Assembly (NCBI RefSeq): GCF_017487405.1
Contig: NZ_CP062222.1
Coordinates: 3,853,501-3,917,500, forward strand
Origin: Brevundimonas goettingensis
GTDB taxonomy: Bacteria; Pseudomonadota; Alphaproteobacteria; Caulobacterales; Caulobacteraceae
Direction: 5' to 3'
Length of the DNA stretch: 64,000 nt
The notes under the pieces are model-generated. The model made no database searches and was not told the DNA's origin. It saw only the letters and a program-made list of their open reading frames with translations. Position numbers and translations under genes: made by a program. Positions 8,064-15,184 of this stretch are shown here, piece after piece; position 1 is the first letter of the stretch, and every line of letters starts with the position of its first letter.

Positions 8064-8885
8064 ATGACTGATCTCGCCTCCACTCGCCCGTCCGGACTGC
8101 CGACGCCCCGCCGTTACAACGGGGTCAACTGGGTGGGGGTGCAGACCCTGTACCTGCGCGAGGTGCGGCGGTTCTGGAAGGTCGGGACCCAGACGGTGGC
8201 GGCGCCGGTGGTGACCACGCTTCTCTACATGCTGGTTTTCGTGGTGGCCCTGAAGGGGTCGCGACCGCCGATCGACGGCACCCCCTTCGCCGAGTTCGTG
8301 GCGCCCGGCCTGATCATGATGGCCATCCTGAACAACGCCTTCGCCAATGCGTCCTCCAGCCTGATCCAGGCCAAGATCATGGGCACCTCGACCGACTTTC
8401 TGACCCCGCCGCTGAGCCCGCTGGAGCTGACGATCGGCTTTTCCATGGGCGCCGCGACGCGTGGCATCGCCGTTGGTCTGGTGACGGCCGTCTGCGTCCT
8501 GCCGTTCGCGAAACTGGGCGTCGCCAATCTTGCGATCATTCTCTATTTCGGCCTGATCGCCTCGCTCTTGATGGGGATGGTGGGGGTGCTGGCCGGGCTG
8601 TGGTCCGAGAAGTTCGACCAGCTGGCGGCGGTCCAGAATTTCGTCGTCATGCCCATGACCTTCCTGTCGGGCGCCTTCTATCTGGTGCAGAACCTGCCGG
8701 AGCCGTTCGCGACCGTCAGCCACTTCAACCCCTTCTTCTATCTGATCGACGGCTTCCGCGCGGGCTTCATCGGCCATGCCGAGGGCAGTCTGATGATCGG
8801 GGTGGTGATGAGCGCGGTCCTGACGGTCGTCATGGCCTTCGCCTGCTGGCTGGTGTTCCGCTCGGGCTGGCGCCTGAAGAGCTAG
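8064..8885 (+). CDS. ABC-2 type transporter permease
   Basis: Integral membrane subunit of an ABC-2 exporter. After a short cytoplasmic N-terminus (about 30 residues) there are about six hydrophobic segments, with the family-typical central motif GVLAGLWSEKFDQLAAVQNF and the loop FYLVQNLPEPF followed by FNPFFYLIDGFRAGF. Those motifs match the drug/lipid/polysaccharide permease group that includes E. coli YadH. I chose ATG 8064 (MTDLASTRPSG, 273 aa) over an in-frame TTG at 8028. No ATP-binding subunit gene is next to it: gcrA diverges upstream and pdeM converges downstream, so the ATPase must be encoded elsewhere. Confidence 0.85.
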   Translation: MTDLASTRPSGLPTPRRYNGVNWVGVQTLYLREVRRFWKVGTQTVAAPVVTTLLYMLVFVVALKGSRPPIDGTPFAEFVAPGLIMMAILNNAFANASSSLIQAKIMGTSTDFLTPPLSPLELTIGFSMGAATRGIAVGLVTAVCVLPFAKLGVANLAIILYFGLIASLLMGMVGVLAGLWSEKFDQLAAVQNFVVMPMTFLSGAFYLVQNLPEPFATVSHFNPFFYLIDGFRAGFIGHAEGSLMIGVVMSAVLTVVMAFACWLVFRSGWRLKS

Positions 8886-8888
8886 GCC

Positions 8889-9647
8889 CTAGACCAGACT
8901 CTTCCAGGCGATCGCATGCACCTCGTCCCGGCCCGGAACGGCGGCGAGCGGCGGCGTCGAAAACAGGCTGGCGATGGCCGGATCGCGCACGTTCAGCCCG
9001 CCGGTGAAGGCGCCGAAGGCCGGCAGGATGATGCGGCTGCCGTCGGTAATGAAGCAGGGCTTGCGCACGCCCCGGCCATAGGCGGCGACGCGGGCGGCGG
9101 GATGCAGGTGTCCCGCCACCTCGCCCGGCTGATCGCCCGGCATGGGCTCGTGCACCAGCCGCAGGGCGCCCAGCGACAAGGTCTCGATGACCGAGCCGGG
9201 CAGGCGGTCGAGGTCGGCGCCTAAAGCTTCCCGGTCGTGATTGCCCTCCAGCCACAGCCAGTCGCGGCCGAAGGCGATCCGCTCCAGGGTCTCGCGGTCG
9301 CTGTCGGCCATGCGCGGGATCGAGCGGCGGTCGTGGAAGCTGTCGCCCAGCAGGACGACGCGGCCGGGGTTCACCTCGGCGATCTCGGCCTCCAGCCGGG
9401 CGAGGGTCGCGGCCGAGTCATAGGGGGGCAGCATCTGGCCGCGCACGGCGAAGGCCGAGCCCTTCTCCAGATGCAGGTCGGCGACGATCAGGACGTCGTG
9501 TTCGACCACATGCATGGCGCCCGAACAGCGCAGCACGCAGCGCTCGCCGGCGATCCGCACCGCCAGCCCGCCGCATCCGCTCCGCCTCGGCGCCAGAACC
9601 ATCCGCCACTCCTCCGATTTGGCCTCAACACGCACAGTCGCCGTCAC
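8889..9647 (-). CDS. pdeM: Ligase-associated DNA damage response endonuclease PdeM
   Basis: Calcineurin-like metallophosphoesterase. Metal-binding motifs in order: DLHLEKGSAF, GDSFHD, EGNHDRE and GHLHPAA. The family (TIGR04123 type) is found beside an ATP-dependent DNA ligase, an MBL-fold exonuclease and a DEXH helicase; the set is thought to act in DNA repair. Its start codon overlaps the stop of the helicase gene by 4 bp, so the two are coupled. Length 252 aa is normal. The other two partners are not in this window. Confidence 0.9.
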   Translation of the reverse strand: MTATVRVEAKSEEWRMVLAPRRSGCGGLAVRIAGERCVLRCSGAMHVVEHDVLIVADLHLEKGSAFAVRGQMLPPYDSAATLARLEAEIAEVNPGRVVLLGDSFHDRRSIPRMADSDRETLERIAFGRDWLWLEGNHDREALGADLDRLPGSVIETLSLGALRLVHEPMPGDQPGEVAGHLHPAARVAAYGRGVRKPCFITDGSRIILPAFGAFTGGLNVRDPAIASLFSTPPLAAVPGRDEVHAIAWKSLV

Positions 9648-12184
9648 GCCGCCCCCTGCAACTCAGGCGGGGCGTCGTCCATGACCTCGGCGATCAGGGC
9701 CTCGGCGGATTCCTTCAGGATCATGTCGGCTGCGTCGCCGCCCCCGACCCGCTCGCGGCCGATGACCACCAGAACCGGAACGGAGAAGGGCGAGGGACGC
9801 TCCAGCGCCTTGGTCCGGATGTGGCCGGAGATGCGGGTCAGCAGCTGACCCAGCCGCGCCACATCCAGCAGGCCCGCCGCCGCATCGGCTCGCGCGGTGC
9901 GCAGCAGCAGATGATCGGGCTGGTGGCGACGCAGGACGTCGTAGATCAGGTCGGTGGAGAAGGTCACCTGACGGCCCGTCTTCTCCTGCCCCGGCTGACG
10001 CCTTTCGATCAGGCCGGAAATGAGGGCGCAGTTGCGGAAGGTGCGCTTCATCATGAAGCTCTCCTCCAGCCAGCTCTCCAGATCGTCGCCCAACATGTCG
10101 GGCTGGAACAGGTCGTCGTAGTCGAGATCGCCGCCGTCGGCGGTCGAAGTCATGGGCTTGATCGACCAGATGGCGATCGAATAGTCCGTACAGACAAAGC
10201 CCAGAGGCCCGACGCCCGCCCGGTCCAGCCGCCGTGTCAGCAGCATGGCCAGGGTGTTGTGGGCGAGGCCGCCCTCGAACGGATAGGCGACCATGAAGTG
10301 GCGGCTGCCGCGCTGGAAGGTCTCGATCAGCATCTGGTCCGCCGTCGGAATGGCCGACTTCGCCTCCTGCAGCTCGAGCCATTCCTGAACGTCGTTGGGC
10401 AGGACACGCCAGTGGTCGCGGTTCTGGACCAGGCTGCGAACCCGATCGGCCAGAGAGGTCGACATGGGGAATTTCGATCCGCCCCAGGACGGGATCTTGG
10501 GGTCCTTGTCCTGGGCATGGGTAACAAGGGCGTCGGTGCCCGAGATGCCCTGGAAGGCCCAGATCTGGCCGGCGAACAGAAAGGTGTCGCCGGGCGTCAG
10601 CTGTTCGAAATACCACTCCTCGGCCTCGCCGACCTTGCGGCCGCCGACCAGCTGTTTGGTCGCCCCGGCGCCCCGGCGCGAGGCGACGCGAACGTTCAGC
10701 GTCCCGGCCGCGACGATGGCGCCGACGTTCATGCGGTGGCGCTGGGCGGTGTCGGCGTTGCGAACCTTCCAGCGGCCCTCGCGGTCCTTCACGATCCGGG
10801 CGAACCGGTCGTAGGAGCGCAGGGCGTAGCCGCCGGTGGCGACGAAATCGACGACCTCCTCGAACTGCTCATAGGGCAGGTCGGCATAGGGGCCGCAGGT
10901 CGTGATCTCGGCGTGCAGGTCGTCCAGCCGGAAGGGCTCGGAACAGGCCAGACCCATGATGTGCTGGGCCAGGGTGTCGAGGGTGCCGATGTGGTGCGGC
11001 TCCCAGTCGAAGGCGTTCTCGGCGACGGCCTCGCGCGCGGCCTGACACTCCAGCATCTCGAAGCGGCTGGCGGGGACCATCAGGGCGCGGGACGGTTCGT
11101 CCAGCCGGTGGTTGGCGCGGCCGATGCGCTGGACGAGGCGGCTGGCCCCCTTGGGCGCGGCCAGCTGGATGACCAGATCGACATCGCCCCAGTCGATGCC
11201 GAGGTCGAGCGTCGAGGTGCAGACCACGGCGCGCAGATCGCCCCGCGCCATCGCCGCCTCGACCTTGCGGCGCTGCTCGGCCGCCAGAGAGCCGTGGTGC
11301 AGGCCGATGGGCAGGTTGTCGTCATTGATCTCCCACAGCTGCTGGAAGACGAACTCCGACTGCCAGCGGGTGTTGACGAAGATCAGGGTCATGCCCGAGC
11401 GCTTGATGGCCTCATAGACCTCGGGAATGGCGTGCTGGCCGGTGTGGCCCGCCCAAGGGACATGGCCCTCGGACACCAGCACATCGACGACCGGCGGGGC
11501 GCCGGGGTCGCCCTTCACCAAGGTCACATCCTGCAGGTCGCCTTCGGGGACGTGAGGCCGTAGCCAATCCCTGATCAGATCGGGATCGTCGATGGTCGCC
11601 GACAGGGCCACCCGCCGCATCGCCGGGGCGAATTGCTGGAGCCGTGCGATCCCCAGCGCCAGCAGGTCGCCGCGCTTGCCGCTCCAGATGGCGTGGACCT
11701 CATCCAGCACGATGCATTTGAGGTCGGCGAAGTATGCGCGCGCGCCATCCCAGGCGCAGAACAGCGCCAGCTGTTCGGGGGTGGTCAGGAGGATGTCGGG
11801 CGGGAAGTCGCGCTGGCGCTGCTTCTTCGACTGTTTGGTGTCGCCGGTGCGGCTCTCGACATGGATGTTCAGCCCGATCTCGCGGATGGGCGTCATCAGG
11901 TTGCGCTCGACGTCGGTGGTCAGGGCCTTGAGCGGCGAGATGTAGAGGGTGTGGATGCCCGAGCCGGGGCCTATGGCCGGTCGCGGGCCGCGCCCGGCCA
12001 GTTCGATCAGGCTGGGCAGAAAGCCCGCCAGGGTCTTGCCGCCGCCGGTGGGAGCGACGAGCAGCGCATGCTGTCCGGCGACGCCCGCCGCGATCATCTC
12101 GGCCTGGTGCCGACGCAGGCTCCAGCCACGCTTCGCGAACCAGTCGGCGAACAGGGGCGGCAATGTCGCGGCGGTCAGCGTCAC
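9644..12184 (-). CDS. Ligase-associated DNA damage response DEXH-box helicase
   Basis: Large superfamily-2 helicase related to Lhr. The Q-motif region and Walker A PTGGGKT (residues 45-51) are followed by the DEVH box (IVLDEVHAIWSGKRGD), motif III (LSATIDDPDL), and the second RecA domain with FVNTRW, STLDLGIDWGDVD and QRIGRANHR. The C-terminal 350 residues contain the Lhr-type winged-helix and beta-barrel region. At 846 aa it has the length of the ligase-associated subgroup (TIGR04121 type) rather than full Lhr (about 1500 aa). It is the first gene of a two-gene unit with pdeM. Its start lies 39 bp from the DUF559 cassette. Confidence 0.92.
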   Translation of the reverse strand: MTLTAATLPPLFADWFAKRGWSLRRHQAEMIAAGVAGQHALLVAPTGGGKTLAGFLPSLIELAGRGPRPAIGPGSGIHTLYISPLKALTTDVERNLMTPIREIGLNIHVESRTGDTKQSKKQRQRDFPPDILLTTPEQLALFCAWDGARAYFADLKCIVLDEVHAIWSGKRGDLLALGIARLQQFAPAMRRVALSATIDDPDLIRDWLRPHVPEGDLQDVTLVKGDPGAPPVVDVLVSEGHVPWAGHTGQHAIPEVYEAIKRSGMTLIFVNTRWQSEFVFQQLWEINDDNLPIGLHHGSLAAEQRRKVEAAMARGDLRAVVCTSTLDLGIDWGDVDLVIQLAAPKGASRLVQRIGRANHRLDEPSRALMVPASRFEMLECQAAREAVAENAFDWEPHHIGTLDTLAQHIMGLACSEPFRLDDLHAEITTCGPYADLPYEQFEEVVDFVATGGYALRSYDRFARIVKDREGRWKVRNADTAQRHRMNVGAIVAAGTLNVRVASRRGAGATKQLVGGRKVGEAEEWYFEQLTPGDTFLFAGQIWAFQGISGTDALVTHAQDKDPKIPSWGGSKFPMSTSLADRVRSLVQNRDHWRVLPNDVQEWLELQEAKSAIPTADQMLIETFQRGSRHFMVAYPFEGGLAHNTLAMLLTRRLDRAGVGPLGFVCTDYSIAIWSIKPMTSTADGGDLDYDDLFQPDMLGDDLESWLEESFMMKRTFRNCALISGLIERRQPGQEKTGRQVTFSTDLIYDVLRRHQPDHLLLRTARADAAAGLLDVARLGQLLTRISGHIRTKALERPSPFSVPVLVVIGRERVGGGDAADMILKESAEALIAEVMDDAPPELQGAA

Positions 12185-12223
12185 CCGGGACCTATAGCAT
12201 GTTCCCGTTCCGTTTCACTTGGA

Positions 12224-12287
12224 ATATCCTCACCACGCGTAGCGTGGGGAGGGGGACCGCCCGCAGGGCGGTGGAGGGGGTTCTTTG
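12224..12287 (+). repeat. Two-hairpin repeat, left copy of the DUF559 cassette
   Basis: About 62 bp, running from ATATCCTCACC through GGGGAGGGGGACC to GGAGGGGGTTCTTTG. It contains two small hairpins, CCACGC-gta-GCGTGG and CCGCCC-gca-GGGCGG. The inverted partner lies at 12656-12725. The inner edge contains GGAGGGGG (12273-12280), placed 4 nt before the TTG start codon of the nuclease gene, so the repeat appears to provide the ribosome-binding site. Confidence 0.85.
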
Positions 12288-12650
12288 CCGAAGCCAGACG
12301 CCGTCACCTATCATCGCGCGGGCGATCTCCGCCGCAGTCTGACGCCGCCCGAGGCGCGGCTTTGGATTTGCCTGAAGAACGGCGGGCTGGCCGGGCTGAA
12401 GTTTCGCCGCCAGCGGCCGGAGGGGCCGTACATTCTCGACTTCTACTGCGTGGCCGCGAAGCTCGCCGTCGAGGTCGATGGCGCAGTGCACGATCAGCCT
12501 GACCAGATCGAACACGACCGGCGGCGGACAGCATGGCTGGCAAGGCAGGGAATAGAAGTCATCCGGTTCCAGGCCTTGTCGATCCGGGACAATCTGGATG
12601 GGGTTCTGGTCGCGATCCGGGAGGCGGCGGAGGCGCGTCTTCGACGGTAA
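12285..12650 (+). CDS. DUF559 family endonuclease-like protein (Vsr fold)
   Basis: Small protein (121 aa) of the DUF559 family, which shares the PD-(D/E)XK-like fold of the Vsr mismatch endonuclease. Candidate active-site residues are E23 (TPPEARLW), D52 (YILDFYC), E63 and D65 (AVEVDGAVH), H69 and D78; the C-terminal pattern QGIEVIRF is family-typical. The substrate is unknown. The start must be TTG 12285, because there is no in-frame ATG in the conserved N-terminal part. The gene is enclosed tightly: its start lies at the inner edge of one repeat and its stop is 5 bp before the inverted partner repeat. It is not coupled to either neighbour, which suggests a mobile or domesticated cassette. 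Confidence 0.85.
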   Translation: MPKPDAVTYHRAGDLRRSLTPPEARLWICLKNGGLAGLKFRRQRPEGPYILDFYCVAAKLAVEVDGAVHDQPDQIEHDRRRTAWLARQGIEVIRFQALSIRDNLDGVLVAIREAAEARLRR

Positions 12651-12655
12651 GGAAG

Positions 12656-12725
12656 CAAGAACCCCCTCCACCACCCGCCAAGAGGCGGGCGGTCCCCCTC
12701 CCCAAGCTGCGCTTGGTGAGGATAT
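12656..12725 (-). repeat. Two-hairpin repeat, right copy of the DUF559 cassette
   Basis: Inverted relative to the left copy and about 70 bp long. Its inner edge is CAAGAACCCCCTCCACC and its outer edge GGTGAGGATAT. The hairpins are CCCGCC-aaga-GGCGGG and CCAAGC-tgc-GCTTGG: different stem bases from the left copy, but still paired, while the linker GGTCCCCCTCCCC is unchanged. The outer edge touches the stop codon (12725-12727) of the 69-aa gene on the minus strand. Confidence 0.85.
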
Positions 12726-12934
12726 CAGTTCGGCTTGTCGGGGGCCTCGGCCTCGAGCCAGGCGATGCGGCGGTCCATGTCGGCGACGACTTCTTGGAGG
12801 CGGGCCTTTTCGGAAGCCATGTCGACGGGCGTGCCGTCTTCGTAGCTGATCTGGGCCCCCTTCTCGATCAGGTCGAGGCGGAAGAGGGCGGTGACGCGCT
12901 GGGCCTTGAAGCGTTCGAGTTCGCTGTCACTCAT
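12725..12934 (-). CDS. Small hypothetical protein (69 aa) coupled to the RidA-like gene
   Basis: Not recognised. A hydrophilic 69-residue protein beginning MSDSELERFKAQRV with a helical, charged sequence; the second half (ASEKARLQEVVADMDRRIAWL) could form a short coiled coil, reminiscent of SlyX-like proteins but without a clear match. Its ATG overlaps the stop of the upstream RidA-like gene (ATGA), so the two are probably translated together. No membrane segment, signal peptide or Cys pair is present. The stop codon lies at the edge of the DUF559-cassette repeat. Confidence 0.7.
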   Translation of the reverse strand: MSDSELERFKAQRVTALFRLDLIEKGAQISYEDGTPVDMASEKARLQEVVADMDRRIAWLEAEAPDKPN

Positions 12935-13275
12935 CACTTCGCCGCCGTCGCCACGATCTCGACGAGGTAGTCCGGCGAGGCCAGTTTCGCTTCCGAGGTG
13001 GCGCGGGCGGGCGGGTTGGCTGTATCGACCCAGGCGTCCCAGACGCTGTTCATGGCGGCGAAGTCGGCGATGTCGGCCAGCCAGATGGTCGCCATCAGGA
13101 TCTTCGACTTGTCCGATCCGGCGAGGCCCAGCAGACGTTCGATCTCGGACAGGCAGGTCTTCGTCTGGGCGACGACGTCCTCGCCGGGCTCGCCGACCTG
13201 ACCGGCGAGATAGATGGTGTCGCCGTGGATCACGGCCTCGCTCATGCGGGCGCCGGGTTCGAGACGGGTGATCAT
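12934..13275 (-). CDS. RidA (YjgF/YER057c) family protein
   Basis: Member of the Rid family, which includes enamine/imine deaminases that destroy reactive intermediates of PLP enzymes. The C-terminal family signature is present (PPARATSEAKLASPDYLVEI) and keeps the arginine corresponding to E. coli RidA Arg105. The position of E. coli Glu120 appears to be valine (VEIVATA), so classic RidA activity is uncertain and it may belong to another Rid subgroup. I chose ATG 13275 (MITRLEPGARMSEAV, 113 aa) because the upstream extension has no family similarity. It is followed by an overlapping 69-aa gene. Confidence 0.85.
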   Translation of the reverse strand: MITRLEPGARMSEAVIHGDTIYLAGQVGEPGEDVVAQTKTCLSEIERLLGLAGSDKSKILMATIWLADIADFAAMNSVWDAWVDTANPPARATSEAKLASPDYLVEIVATAAK

Positions 13276-13333
13276 GGCGGGGGCTCCTGAAGTTCGGGGG
13301 TGGCTTACCCGAGCGTCTGGAGCGCGGAAAGAG

Positions 13334-13377
13334 CCCCTCCACCCCTTCGGGGTCCCCCTCCCCATTTCATGGGGAGG
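13334..13377 (-). repeat. Two-hairpin repeat, solo third copy
   Basis: A shorter relative of the DUF559-cassette repeats: CCCCTCCACC, a tight hairpin CCC-ttc-GGG, the conserved linker GGTCCCCCTCCCC and a second hairpin CCCC-atttcat-GGGG. No nuclease gene is attached. Its outer end lies 4 nt after the stop codon of the M20 amidohydrolase gene, matching the stop-adjacent position of the right cassette repeat. Confidence 0.75.
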
Positions 13378-13381
13378 AAAC

Positions 13382-14716
13382 TCACGGCCGTTGCAGGAAC
13401 CGGATCGCGGTCATGACGTGGGCGCGGACGCCGACGGGGAGGACGCTCTCGTCGACGTCGAAGCCGGGCGAGTGGTTGGGGGCGGCGGTGGCCGGGTCCT
13501 CGCCGACCTTTGTGCCGCCGAGGTGGTAGAAGACGCCCGGGATCTGGCCCTGGAAGTAGGAGAAGTCCTCGGCGACCGTGGTCGGAGGGCTGGCCGGATT
13601 GACGTTGCCCGCGCCCGCCGCCTCTTCCAGCACCGGGGCCAGCCAGGTCGACAGGGCCGGGTCGTTGTAGGTCAGGGCCGCGTTCTGGCGGATCGAGAAG
13701 TCGGCGGTCGCGCCATAGATGCTCGCGACATGGTCGATGGCCGCCTCGGCGCGCTTCACCAGATCGTCGCGTGAGGCGATGTCGAAGGTGCGCAGGGTGC
13801 CGGACAGAACCGACTGGTCCGGAATGATGTTGTAGCGGACCCCGGCGTTGATCGTGGAAATGGTGAAGACCGTCGGATGGATGGTCGGGTCGATGGTCCG
13901 GGCGGTCAGGGTGTTGATGGTCTCGATCACCTGACTGGTCGCGGCGATGACGTCAACGCCGCGCCAGGGCCAGGCGCCGTGGGTCTGTTTGCCGTGCAGG
14001 ACAATGTCGATGCGGTCGGACGCGGCCATGAAGCCCTGGGGCCGGTAGAAGAGCGTCCCGGTCTTTCCGGGCACGACGTGGATGCCGAAGATGGCCTCGA
14101 CCTTCGGATCGTTCAGCGCGCCTTCCTTGATCATCAGGGCGGCGCCGCCCAGCGGTTCTCCGGGAGGGGCGCCTTCCTCGGCGGGCTGGAAGATGAAGAC
14201 GACGGTCCCGGGAATGCGGTCCTTCATCTTCGACAGGACCTCGGCGGCGCCCAGCAGCATGGCCATGTGGGCGTCGTGGCCGCAGGCGTGGGCGACGGGC
14301 ACGGTCTGGCCCATATAGGTTCCGGTGGCGGTCGAGGCGAAGGGCTCGCCGGTCGCTTCCTGCACCGGCAGGGCGTCCATGTCCGAGCGCAGGGCGACGA
14401 CGTGATCGCCCGGCAGGCCGCCGTGCAGGATCGCCACCACCCCGGTCTTGCCGATCCCGGTGCGGACCTCCAGCCCCATGGCCCGCAGGTGTTCGGCGAT
14501 ATAGGCGGCCGTGTTGACCTCGGCGAAGCCCAGCTCGGGGTTCTGGTGCAGGTGACGGCGCCATTCGACGACGCTGGGGTTGATCTGGGCCACGGCGGCC
14601 GCGACGTCGGCGGCGAGGGTGTCGGACGGGGCGCTTTGGGCCTGTGCTGCTCCTGCTCCGATCGCCAATGCCGAGGTCATGACGAAGGCGGTCAGGTGCG
14701 ATTTCAGGCGGGTCAT
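13382..14716 (-). CDS. M20 family amidohydrolase, exported (hippurate hydrolase-like)
   Basis: Predicted zinc amidohydrolase/carboxypeptidase of the M20D group (N-acyl amino acid or indole-acetyl amide hydrolases). Motifs: RRHLHQNPELGFAE near the mature N-terminus, HACGHDAHMAMLLG (metal ligands) and FIFQPAEEG (catalytic/metal Glu pair). ATG 14716 gives 444 aa with a signal peptide (MTRLKSHLTAFV to GAAQAQ), so the enzyme is periplasmic or secreted; longer in-frame starts would bury the signal peptide. The C-terminal part holds the dimerisation domain. It is monocistronic, with a repeat copy just after its stop. Confidence 0.9.
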   Translation of the reverse strand: MTRLKSHLTAFVMTSALAIGAGAAQAQSAPSDTLAADVAAAVAQINPSVVEWRRHLHQNPELGFAEVNTAAYIAEHLRAMGLEVRTGIGKTGVVAILHGGLPGDHVVALRSDMDALPVQEATGEPFASTATGTYMGQTVPVAHACGHDAHMAMLLGAAEVLSKMKDRIPGTVVFIFQPAEEGAPPGEPLGGAALMIKEGALNDPKVEAIFGIHVVPGKTGTLFYRPQGFMAASDRIDIVLHGKQTHGAWPWRGVDVIAATSQVIETINTLTARTIDPTIHPTVFTISTINAGVRYNIIPDQSVLSGTLRTFDIASRDDLVKRAEAAIDHVASIYGATADFSIRQNAALTYNDPALSTWLAPVLEEAAGAGNVNPASPPTTVAEDFSYFQGQIPGVFYHLGGTKVGEDPATAAPNHSPGFDVDESVLPVGVRAHVMTAIRFLQRP

Positions 14717-14810
14717 GCGCTTCTCCGGGAGGGACATCCGATCATGAAGCTTCAGCGACGCGATGCGCAAGGCGCTTGCGTCCGTCTCGCGAGTCAGCGA
14801 TCTCCGGAGC

Positions 14811-15182
14811 ATGGCTGACAAACCCATCCAGGTCGCGAAAACCCAGTGGAAGGACGTCGTCCTCGTCTGCAAGAAATGCTCGAAGAAGCTGGACGGCGGC
14901 TTCGGGCCCGACGGCGACGTGTCGCTGAAGAAGGCGCTGAAGCGCTATCTGAAGCCGCCCAAGAGCGCGAAGGCGGACAAGGGGCGCAAGGCCGAGCTGA
15001 CCGTCAAACACACCGATTGTTTCGACGTCTGCCCCAGGAATGCGGTGATCGCCGTCAACGCCGCCAACCCCAAGGCCCTGCTGATCGTTCCCGCCGGCGC
15101 CGACCTGCTGGAGGTCAAGGCGCGGCTGGGGTTGCATGACGGGCGGCGCACACGGCCCAGCCTGACCCTGATCGGCGACTGA
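14811..15182 (+). CDS. (2Fe-2S) ferredoxin-like protein, thioredoxin-fold type
   Basis: Small cytoplasmic protein (123 aa) with an N-terminal CKKC (VLVCKKCSKKLDGGFG) and a later CFDVC (HTDCFDVCPRNAV), the four cysteines expected to hold a 2Fe-2S cluster in thioredoxin-like ferredoxins. The basic middle part (LKPPKSAKADKGRKAE) replaces a loop. The redox partner is unknown. I chose ATG 14811 with CGGAGC just upstream; an upstream in-frame start at 14763 would add 16 residues. The MFS transporter gene begins 2 bp after its stop, so the two are probably co-transcribed. Confidence 0.8.
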   Translation: MADKPIQVAKTQWKDVVLVCKKCSKKLDGGFGPDGDVSLKKALKRYLKPPKSAKADKGRKAELTVKHTDCFDVCPRNAVIAVNAANPKALLIVPAGADLLEVKARLGLHDGRRTRPSLTLIGD

Positions 15183-15184
15183 CC

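Noticed and set aside
12285..12650. DUF559 gene as a missing component of the ligase-associated repair module
   Set aside because: It is on the opposite strand, isolated by its own repeats and not a known module member, so the cassette explanation fits better.
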